Of a stretch of 23,279 nucleotides of DNA, positions 1 through 11,400 are shown piece by piece (within the stretch, counting starts at the first letter, position 1; each line of letters begins with the position of its first letter). This DNA comes from Apostichopus parvimensis (taxonomy: Eukaryota; Echinodermata; Holothuroidea; Aspidochirotida; Stichopodidae). Below the pieces are notes generated by a model. It did not search any database and had not been told where the DNA came from. It saw only the letters and a list, made by a program, of their open reading frames with translations. Position numbers and translations under genes: made by a program. The stretch spans positions 42,373 to 65,651 of the forward strand of contig KN883606.1 of NCBI GenBank assembly GCA_000934455.1, read 5' to 3'.

Positions 1-98
1 ATAGGTTGACACATCAAATCCAATTTGTACCTCCTTTATATCAAAGTCACGATTTCAAGAGTTTCACTTCTTCATCTTTCTCTTACAGGTAGTTTCAT

Positions 99-310
99 TT
101 AGCTGCCTATCGGTCTTTCTACTTCCATGTCTAAGCTGGTGTACTTTTTTCGCTTCTTTGATCGAAACCTTTTCAGGATGCTCCCACTCCTCTCAGATTT
201 AGTGCGCTTTGGTATCTTCTCTTCTGAATCGCTCATTTTGTTATATTCTTGTTTCTTGCTACTCGGGCCATCCACTTCATCTCCAGAATTCTTGTCAACC
301 TGGATGATCT
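99..310 (-). CDS. MICAL: MICAL exon 12 (C-terminus and TAA stop)
   Basis: The acceptor is TTTGTTTTTCAG and the entry is phase 1. It encodes [54 protein letters not shown] and ends MEVERPIGS with TAA at 101-99. The C-terminal basic-hydrophobic motif resembles the one in exon 9. A donor-like CCT/GTAAGA lies 11 bases past the stop, so the 3' UTR may be spliced. No AATAAA is seen before the window edge. Confidence 0.8.
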
Positions 311-3300
311 CTGAAAAACAAAATTATTAAACAAATCATGAAACACCAAAACATTTTATTGCATAATGCACAACTGCATTGTTTTCACAAAGCTCCCTCA
401 AACTTAAATCAGTTACAGTTTTGACGCAGTATATATTTATTGGTTCTCACTAAATTCATGTCATTTATTGTTTCTTTCACAACAAACATACAAGTATAAA
501 ACAAATGAGCTTACAGAAGAACACCAGGTTGACATTATGAGTCGTGAAAAGAAATGCGTACCAAAAACAAAGCCAGGTGGGCTTGACGAGAGCACGATCT
601 CCGAATCGAGAGAGAAACATTAGTCGTGGAAAAGTTAGCCAGAGAAAAATGGAAATCTCACTCTAGCTAGATTGAGCAATGAGTAAGGTAGGTTGGAAGC
701 GCTGCTCGTAACTAAGGCTTTAGGGGCCTTACACACTTAACTACTGCAAAACTTATACCATTAACAGCTTGAATTGGCCCACAGTCCACCCTGATCATAA
801 GAAACCTATAACATACCATTCACAGCTTTCTTGTGGCTGGTGACAGATGCCTTTTTTGCAAGGTTAGAGGTACTACTGCTAACTGAACCACTTCCTTCCG
901 AAACACCTTTGCTCTCTTGAACAGGAGTGTTACTTCCACTAAGGACCTCATAAGATCCTACCAAAACCGATCAAGAAGTGAAGAAAGAGAAACAAAAACC
1001 GGGTGATAAGATTAACTTTGAAAATTGTTTTCTCTGAATTATTTAATAGTGGGCCCAACATATCCGTCCTATAGCAGGATCGTCTTCAAAAGGAAAACAT
1101 CATACTAAGGACATGATGAAAACTAGACAGATGGATGGACCAATTAACAAGGGTTAATTGGACCAATTAAATAAATTGGACTAATTAACCAATGCAAAAA
1201 CTTGAGGGCAAAATTGGACAGAACAAAAGGGCAGTAAGAAGAAAGGGCAGAGGAGGTGCTAAAGAGTGAAACAATGGCAGCTTTATTTGTGAATGGGAAC
1301 TTAGAAAGAAAAGGGGGGTTAGGATGAAAGGGTAGGCATGTGTCCAACCCATGTTAAAAGATCCTGCCGGGTTCAAATATCTTTCCCTTAAACCTTATTA
1401 CTATTTATATTTTGTCCTAAGCATTGCTTTTTGCAGAAAATAAGCAGTTTGTAGACAGTAGTGTTTTGTTTTTTCTCCATTCCTTTTAAACTCAAAGAAA
1501 GGCATTGTTATATATCACTAGGTTATATTTCTCTTTTTTCTCTCTATAGGAATTAGTTCAGACGAGTTGTTTTAATATTCATCAATTCCCAGCTGACCAT
1601 GAATGTTAAAAGCTGTGTCATTTATAAACTAACACCTTGATGATTTTAATGCAAGAGATCACCTTTCTTATAGCAGTACTTAAAGGCATTGAAGACTCGC
1701 CCCAAACCGCGTACTGCAACGCTCTGAAAAAGTTAACTTTCCGTTGCTTGCAAGTGAAGTTTTCTGCTTGTCGCTACAAAATGCAGACAGTAATGAAACG
1801 TGATACCTTGTTATCTTTAGCTGGACCTGAGATGTCCATCGCTGTATCGTTTGTACACTGTGCTGTGGGTATTGACCGCAGCTGTATGTACTGACTGTAC
1901 ACAAGTGTCTAATTACCGAAGGTAGCAAGCTGTGTGTGTATTTTCTGGGATCGATGGTGGTGTCTAACACTTTTATTACACCTCATCAGGGTTTTTGTTA
2001 AGAAATGGAGTAGGTGGGTCAAGTTGAAAAAAAACATGGGGGAGGGGTCTAAGGGGAGGCGGTGCCCCCCTCCCCTTTGCCAGAAAATTGCAATTTAAAA
2101 AGTCTCTAGATGCAAAATGGTGCAATATACAGCTGTTTGGTCACACCTGACCTGGTTGTCGGTATTTATTCCTCTCGATTTTTTTCGTGAATTTTTTTCG
2201 TAATTTTTTTTTTTTTTTTTTTTTTTTACTGAGCGTCGCAAAGTAGCCGGGTCATGTACGTGCAGTAGGCAGGTCATTTGACCCGGGTCTCGGCTACTAA
2301 CGAAAACCCTGCTCATTCGAAACTAGGTCAGATTACCAGCATTAGACGTTTCTTTTTGCGTGAGTCTTCACACCCTTTAAGGCTTGATTGTAATATGTAT
2401 CCTAGAGAGTTCTATGATATTTCCCAGTGAGGGTGCAGATACCTTACCAATACTAATGAATATGGATTGGGTCATATAATTACCTGAACCGTCTGGTTGA
2501 TTGCCTTCGTTCCTGGGTTTCTTTTTGCCTTTGTTTTTCTTTCCTCTCTTTATGTTTCTCAGTTTCTTTGGTACAATCTTCAATTTCTTCTTCTTCTTTG
2601 TCTTTTCTTTGACCTTTGGTTAGCAGAGAAAATTATATACATATAAGCATATAGATCTACATATTATTATACACTGTGCTTTTAATATGTCTAACTTGTG
2701 CCTAAATTATCCTTGAATAATTACAGTGAACGCATAACTATAGTAAAACAGACAATCTCTTCTCGGCACTTGAGCAAAGTAATATCACACATATACTCTA
2801 TTTTTGTCGTCAGAAAACTGTAGCTTAATCATATAAACACTGCTATAGAAAAATGTATAGGTATTAGGACTGAATGCAAAGTACCATGATCAAGAAATTT
2901 ATTTTCAAAACTTGTATAAAATTATTTAAATATATTTAAATATATGTATGTATATATATACATACATATTTGAAATTTTAATGAGTCTGAAAATCCAGAA
3001 CAGTGGAAAAACTTCCAGCCTCCACCCGGATTTGAAACCGGGCCTCCCGCTTTATTATGCGGACACCCTAACCACTAGGCTATGGACGCTGATTGTATGT
3101 CCAGAGATTCGAAACCGGTAAGGAAGGTCGTAATTCCACTGTAGGCGTTTGTCACCTGTATTAAACAATACTAGTTCTGTTTTGGTGACATATTTGCCTT
3201 ACTTTAGAAATCAATCATGATGCTAACCAACTCGAAATCATTTGCAAATCCTAAGGCCAGATCACGAAAGAGATACTATTGAGAAATGTTTGTTTTTATG

Positions 3301-5356
3301 TAATAGCTTAACAGCTCAAAATTGTCTGCTGAGCATTATGTTTTAGCTATTCTGCCACATGTAACAGGAAATTGTCATGTGACTAGGGAATTTCCCTAAT
3401 CCACCCGCCTACCCCCTCACCCCCCCCCCTGGGATATGTGATCATCAATGAGGGTAAGTTGATCTGGAATGATCTGTTTGGAGAGAAATTCAACTGTCTT
3501 AACAGACAGCTAAAACTCTTCCAAAATACTTAAGTTGTAATTTACTCCCCAACATACCATTTTGCATTTACTGTCACAAAAAAACTTGATCATACATCAA
3601 GGACAGAATATCTGCATGAAAACTGCATTTTTTGGTAACTAAAATTCATATTGAAAAAGAGTTCAATGACACAGGTACAACTTATTTAAGGAAGACAAAG
3701 GCAACGACAAACTTTTCCAAGTTTCTGAATTGAATAAACCACTTCAACTTCCTTACTACAGGAATATGACTTTCCACAAGGTGAAGAAAAAACTTCTTTA
3801 TTTTTTGTCTTTTCCTTTCTATCATTGAGCCAAACTTGAGATGTATCACCGGATTCTTGCTGAAAGAGACTTTCTCTAATAACTTGCCCTACCTTGCCAT
3901 CTGTATCATCTTCATCACTCCTGCTGCGCTTCCAAAATCTCAGAGTCTTCCAAAGACCTCTCTTTTTCTTTCTTTCTTTCGAATCTTCTCCTTGGTCTGT
4001 CGAAGAGCCCCTCCTAACTGGACTGTCATCCTCTGTCTGTGATGGAGATTCAAATCTACTTCGAGCGTCGTTGAACTTTATATCCTGTTCATAGGAAAAA
4101 TCATTTTTCATAAAAACAAACATTGAATGCATGAGGGTTTCTGTGATCTCTTATTTCAATGCCACTAAGACAATCACATGCCATCATTCTGCCATTTAAA
4201 CAAACATTGAATGCAAGAGGGTTTCTGTGATCTCTTACTATTTCACTGCCACTAAGACAATCACATGCCATCGATCACTCTGCCATTTACATGCCATCAC
4301 CCTGCCATTTAAATACTTTATGGTAAGCTGTTCTCTCCCTCTCTGCACACCTGTCTGTCAATTGCAAGCAAACAGGGGGTGGGTGGGGGGGGGGGGGGGG
4401 GGGGGGAGGAAGAAAATATCTCACATATCTATTCTTAATGCACACGTCACTGAATTAAGAGACAACAGACAAAGCAACCTGCAGTGTTACAGGAGTTTGC
4501 ACTGCAGATTGCGCTACAACATTTACACATGTTGCTTTAAAATAACTTGACTTACTCTGTCTCTTCTATCCAGTGAATGAGCCTTCCCTTGTCTCGACTG
4601 GTCTCCATCTCCTTCGAGCATTGCTTTCCTCTCCGCGATAGTTTTTGGTACATTGTTTCGTGAGCTGTACGGTCTTCTTCCGCTTGCCTCATCAGGGGCC
4701 TCGTTGGACTTTTTCTTGTCACTCTCGACTTTCTTGGCTTTGTTTTTCATATCCTGTTTTGCCTTCTTTTTTTCTTGTTTCTTCTCCTTCTTCATCTTCT
4801 TCTCTTTTGCCTTCAATTCTTTCTGTTCCTTCTTTTCTTTCTCTTCGCTAATCCTCTTCTCTTCCTTCCCATCTGTTTTCTTGTCATCAATCTTCTCTTT
4901 GCTGGGACTTTTCTTTTCTTTAACACTACCCTTGTCCTTGTCCCTCTTCTTCAGACTGTCCTTCTTCTCGTTACTCCACGTTCGTTTCTTCGCTTCCTCT
5001 TCAAATTTCTTTCTCTTGAAACTGAAAGCCGTTGTGTTGAGTCTGTCCCTTCCTTTATTTTCTTCCCGGTCAATCTTGATGAATTCACTGACTGTTTAGA
5101 AATTAAAAAAAAGGATCAGTGTGTGACAATTAGGAATACTTTCCTGTAAAAACTTCCATCTTGTTTGTTGTTTTCTTTCCTACTATTAATTTGGGGAAAA
5201 TACTTACTTTCGTGTAAGATGCAGATAGATTCTGGATCAGAAAAGTATGTGACAACCTTATTTTATATTATCTTAACCATTAGGTTTTACGATACAATAC
5301 AAATTCCCAAATTCCCAAATGCTCTCGGCATAGATCTCCAACACATATATTTATAA

Positions 5357-5425
<69 letters not shown>

Positions 5426-8400
5426 CATACATACATATATTCATATATATACATATATTCATATATATACATGTAATTTAGCCTCTGAAGAAGATCCTGA
5501 TAGGATCGAAACGTCAGGCCAACCTTCTTTTACACATTCTCTTACACAGGCTCTTTAGTGGATAAGCAGTTTGCTAACAGTTTTGTTGTTATTTTTATTT
5601 TGGAAATATATATAAGAATTATTAAATTTCGGAAAGGTGTCATCCTCCATGAGCACAAGAGACGTTACAGATTTAAAACAAAACTGCACCAAGTTGAGAT
5701 GTTGTAGAGCTGCCTGCATGGGCCTTTCTTTTTTTTCTATGTAATTTAATCAGATATGGCTCACCTGGGCGGCGTCTGTGTTCCTCTTCATCTGTTGTCG
5801 AGGGCTCACGTATCGTGACTCTCCTCGGCTCTTCGGGTTTGTACAGCTCCTTCCTCTTAGCTTCTTGGCTGGTATATCTGGTTCTTGGGTCGATACCATA
5901 GCCGGCGTGGTCCTTCGACAAGTCTTCTTGTTTTGTGTTTGATAGTAATTTATAGACCACTGCTCGAGTCTCTAGGGCCTCTTCTAACGTACGTTCACCC
6001 GTGGCGATGTCCCGGATCATCCACACGGTATCATAGACTCCCAGGAAGCCCAGAGCACAACCCGTGCCTTCTGGCCAGAATGGCTGAAGATGGGGTGGGG
6101 GGGGAGTGGGGGAGACAAGAAGAAACCAATTTCAAAAACTGAATTCAGCTTGACAGCACAGATTGACATGGTTGAATGACTTTGTTGCTGAAAGGGTCTC
6201 GGCCCCTATAACACTAGGCCAGAAAGTTATACCCAAATAGAAATGATGTTTACAATAATGGGCCTTAAAGTTAATTAGTATTGCCACACTTCCAGACACC
6301 ACCCCCCTTACCCAAATGCTATTCAAGTCAAAAGTTAAAAGTATAATTACTTTTTCTTGAAGACTCATTAAGTTCTGTAAATTATTATACCTTCTACATT
6401 ATACCTACATGAAAATCTTCTTGCATGAGAACTTTTTAGCAATTTTTTATGGGCAGACCAAACTTTGGATGATTCAAAAGATATTTTTAAAGTAAAGGTT
6501 AGATTCCTAAATACTAATGCCAAGTCCCTTCATTCAGTATTAAAAGCTTAAAAAGAGTGAAAATACTAAAAAAACTATTTTTCACGATCATACAAAAATC
6601 AGATCATAAAAAAGTACAGCATCCACACCGGGTAGAGCACTGAAGATGATCAGTCGTTTGATTCTTGAAAGGTCCCTACCCCTTCCTCTGTTACCCCATC
6701 CACCCCCATCCACCTCCCCCCACTTCATCTGCAATGTATCGGTATCCCACCCATTCACTCTTAAAGTAATCCCTTTGAAATAAATACAAACCTCTTTCAG
6801 ACTGTCACCGACAACGCCCAAAATCAAGACCTTCCCATCGGCCTCTATGCTCAGCGCGGCTTCTTTGGCCTGCTTGCGTGACGTAAAGTCAAACATTGCG
6901 ATGTCAGGCTTTCCTTTATAATTCTTGGCACAGTCTGAGGTGGGGAGTTTCTCTTCCGTGGCATAGTGGGCGGCCTGGTAGGCGTACTCCTCCAGCTTAT
7001 TGTTGTTGATGTTGCTTGCCGCCAGCAGACTCTTGGTGTCTGCCTCGTCCTGAAAATTCAGAGCGAAGAGAAACAGCCAGGTCAATCATCTGGAGACAAA
7101 TTTTTGTGAATTTTTCTTTTTTTCATTTAATTTATTTTGCCTGGCCCCCAAATTCAGCCAGGACCCTGCAGCTCTAACCCCAACTGACCCCTTCTCCCTC
7201 TCCCCATCTCTTGCCAGGCCTGCAAAGGCTTTCTAAATCCATCTGTTCTGTGATGAGCCTCAGGCACGTTGAGCCACGTTCGTGGTCATAATTTGTTTTT
7301 TCTTCTGTACAACTCAACAAGGTAATAAAAAATATGAAATTTTTCAGCCTAGATACAGACTCAGCCATTAAAGCCATCTGTTTGAATCATCAATTGTTCA
7401 CCTTTTTCAGTACCCCTTTCTCCAGTAGACTTGTCTTCTTGGCAGTCATCACAAAGTAATGTGTCTCATCTTTGTAGTAGACGATGTTCTCCAAGTCTAT
7501 GTTGTTGTCCTCCTTGAGGCCTTGGAAGAATTCTTGGTCGTAGATGTACGATTTACCGGGAATTTCCTTCGTGCATGCATCTCTCTGGGAATGTTCGTTC
7601 ACGTAGTTGGTGGTTATCCCAATGGCTAGCGTTCTGGCCGACTCTTTCCAGGTAAATCCTGCAGGGAGAAAAAAAATCGAAAATGAAATCAGTCTTGTTT
7701 AGGAGGAGTCATGTTTACCTCATACCATTCATAAGACAATTTATACAAAATAATGATCTTTGGTTATAGTTCGGTGCTGTTAAACAAAGTTCATCCCACC
7801 TGGAAAAATTTTCTGCATCCTCTTGGAAGGATGTGGTGGTTCTTTGCAAATGACAGCTGAGTTCTTGAAATTCCTGTGTTCACACACACACACACACGCA
7901 CACGTTTGTATTACATTCAGACCGAGGACCCCATTGTATTTTCCATTGTTCAAATCCACATACCCTAACCTTACAATACCCCATACAATAGAATTCTTCC
8001 GAGGACGTGGTGATTCTTTAGAAATCACAACCGAGGACCTGGAATTCTTTTGTTCAAGTCCTCGGTCAGATAGAAAAACAAACGCACACGTACGCACACA
8101 CACACAAAACAGTTTCATCTTTCTCCCCCCCCCGCTCCCCCTCCTTCCTCCCGGCGCCATTTCTCCATTTCACACAAACCTGGAAGAGTATGTTGCCTCC
8201 CATCTGCAGCTAGAATATAATTAAATTCAAACTTTGAGACTTTGTGGTCCTTTGGGTTCACGTTTGCCCTCCATCCTTCTTCTGTGAAGAGTGAAGAAAA
8301 TAAGACAATAGAATAATATCATATACTAAGAATAATAAAAAAGATAATATTAAATTATTTCATGCTGCCCATTGGAAAATTAAGAGTGACATTACCCAAG

Positions 8401-11400
8401 GCATCAACAGTCTAGTATGTGCTGTGTACAACTGTATACAGTACTGTATGGAGAGACAAATATCTCGTAATGTTCTGCGAGACTTTTAATCTCAATCTCT
8501 ATTCTCCTCTCAAATCGGATTTTGCTGTAATAACTATTGATTCTGGCCGAACTGTAAGTTATGTCATGTTTTTGCCTTGCCTTGTATAAGAGGCCGAAAA
8601 TTACCAAAATTGTTGTCTGGCTATATTAAAGGGTGTGAAGACTCGCGCAAAATGAAAGGTCTAATGCCGGTAATCTGACCTAGTTACGAATGAGGTGTAA
8701 CAGAAGTGTTAAACACCACCATCGATCCCAGAAAATACACACACACTGCTTGCTACCATCGGTAATTAGACACTAGTGTACAGTCAGTACATACAGCTGC
8801 GGTCAATACCTACAGCACAGTATACAAACAATACAGCGATGGACATCTCAGGTCCAGCTAAAGATAACAAGGTATCAGGTTTCATTACTGTACTGTCTGC
8901 ATTTTGTAGCGACACGAACAAAACGTCATTTGCAAGCTACGGAGAGTTATAACTTTTTCAGATGGCCGCACACGGTTTGGGGCGAGTCTTCAATGCCTTT
9001 AAAAGTAGAGCAAACTGTAGTTTATATACATACTCTTCGGCTTCTCATCCAGTTTAACAAATTCCACGCTGTGATGGATTTCCACACCAAGAAGGAGTGC
9101 TACTTTAAGGAGAATCGTCTGTAGTTTAATAATACCTATGGAACAGAGAGGAAAGTTAAAACGTTAATATTCGAAACTTTATGAACAAAACAGGAAATTG
9201 CACTGTATAATATTACTTGGGTGGAAACCCAGATCTTCAACACATGACCCAATCTACTAACGACTTCCTTTCGTATGGATTTACTGATTCCTTGCACTGC
9301 GAGAGGGAATTAGGTATCGATTTGGAAACCCCCCCCCCCTCATATTGCTCAAGTATTAGTGCAGCCTGGAAACAAAAAACACAATTTTAATAGTCATGCC
9401 TTTATAATGAATAGAGGAAAGAAAAATCTTGATACAATAACTCAATACAAAATATTGATTTATATTCCAAGAATAAATGCCAAAGGTCAAATTAGAATTT
9501 ATCCAATAAAACAAAGCCCTCCCTTCCTCTCTCAGTTTGAGGCTGGGGGTAGGGTAGGGGTCAGATGAATGTTTACGTCGCCTGTGTAATGTGCGTACAA
9601 GAGGTGTTATGATTATATTAAAGGCCAACTAAAGGAATCCTGCTGGGTCAGGGGGTGGGGGGGGGGTATTGTAGACAGAGGTATAGTCACTGAACAAAGT
9701 CCCTGGAAGCTCTTGAACTTTAGGGCTTTTTTTTTTACCCACTTTCTGGCCCTCCTGGTTACACAAATCAAAAATAATTTGAATGTGTTGTTCATTTATC
9801 TTTTTAGGTTTATTGTAAAACCTTTGCTCTGAAAATTATTGTGAGGGACATTAGTCCTCCCCCACCCCTGGGTGTAGGGAGCCATGTGTCACACATTGTC
9901 ATTGTGTGGGATACTTAATTTAATCAGGCAACACCTAATTCTAAAAGAAGTTAGTCTTGAAAATCCAAAATGAATTTGTTGTACGGTCTTAAAATCAAAT
10001 TCCTAAATTATTGGTTAAACTAAAATATCCAGTGATTAAAAAGTGGCGAACATATAATCAACCAAACTTTTAAATAAACGGTAAATGCAACTCACTTATA
10101 TGATTAATATCACCAGTTCCAAATCTGCCATACAGTTTCTTAGCACCCAGATTAGTCAGATCTGTTATGAGATACGGCCAGAGGTAAAGGACGTTGTTTC
10201 TAGTGAACCTGTCCCTCTTCTCAATGACTACCACCTTGGCACCAAGGAAGGCAAGTTCTATGGCTGTTCTGAGACCACAAGGACCACCCCCTATTATGAG
10301 TATCTGAAGGAAAGCGAAGAACAGCACAATGTATGTATGTATGTATGTATGTATGTATGTATATGTGATCTTCCCGCAAGCAGGAACTCGCGAAAGAAGC
10401 CATGGAGGCTTATAGACTCGCAAGCTGACCGAAGCCAATCTCTCGGCACACATCTATTTAACGTCCATGTCGGGAAGTTGTTATTGAACAACACCCTTGC
10501 CAGACGACACACATAGCTGTCGGCGGGGAATCGAACCGGGGATCTCATGACTGGGAGACGCCGGCGTTAACCACTAGGCTATACACTCCGCTCGGAAAGG
10601 ACCGCGCGCTGGTCTCCCGCTTCATCGGATAAGTGAAAAAACGAAAAACGATGAAAAAACGATGAAAAAACAATGACTTGTTTATGACAGGTACCGATCC
10701 CCCCGACCCCGGCCCTTTTCTTTTCACCTCACACAATAAATTCGAAAAGTAGTTTATATCAGCACCACCTTGCATTTAGACCAAGTAACAGTTTTAATTT
10801 ATAGTCTGAAATGCCAACTGAGACAAGTATACATCAATTAAAGATTACACATGTAATCCATTAATTTGCTTCGTTTTGAAATTTGGAAACAATTGAAATT
10901 TAAGTCTCCTCTTGTGCGGATAGTTAGAGTCTCACTCATAGATTATAAGCTGCACTGCCGTAAATTATAAATTTTAAGGAAAAGATTGCAAAAATGACCT
11001 CAGCTAGAAGAGCAAGAAAGTTATAATACGTAAAGCTGTACTGCAGAAATAAGGAATTATCACTATATATTAATATATATAGTTATGCACTGTACTGCAG
11101 CAAACGCTAGAAATGAGGCATTACCACNNNNNNNNNNNNNNNNNNNNNNNNNNNNNNNNNNNNNNNNNNNNNNNNNNNNNNNNNNNNNNNNNNNNNNNNN
11201 NNNNNNNNNNNNNNNNNNNNNNNNNNNNNNNNNNNNNNNNNNNNNNNNNNNNNNNNNNNNNNNNNNNNNNNNNNNNNNNNNNNNNNNNNNNNNNNNNNNN
11301 NNNNNNNNNNNNNNNNNNNNNNNNNNNNNNNNNNNNNNNNNNNNNNNNNNNNNNNNNNNNNNNNNNNNNNNNNNNNNNNNNNNNNNNNNNNNNNNNNNNN

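Larger units (their letters stand above)
1680..2380 (+). mobile_element. TTAA-flanked MITE, family 1 copy A (interrupted)
   Basis: The element lies between TTAA at 1680-1683 and TTAA at 2377-2380. Its ends are AGGCATTGAAGACTCGCC on the left and, inverted on the right, AGGGTGTGAAGACTCACG, sharing TGAAGACTC. The body matches the copies at 8626-9002 and 17663-18035 almost base for base (for example ATTTTCTGGGATCGATGG). The right third is split by a younger insertion at 1987-2311. TTAA duplication is typical of piggyBac and Kolobok transposons. No transposase is present. The small ORFs across it are not genes. Confidence 0.85.

Noticed and set aside
1637-1970. Small frames over MITE copy A (and the similar ones at 17596-18043)
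   Set aside because: They track the repeat sequence and are broken differently in each copy.
4645-5149. Leucine/serine/phenylalanine-rich plus-strand reading frames
   Set aside because: They are antisense shadows of the Lys/Glu-rich MICAL exon 8; AAG and GAA read backwards give Leu, Phe and Ser.
10520-10595. tRNA gene on the minus strand
   Set aside because: A and B boxes are good, but the acceptor stem does not pair convincingly and a SINE body with a CATA tail follows.
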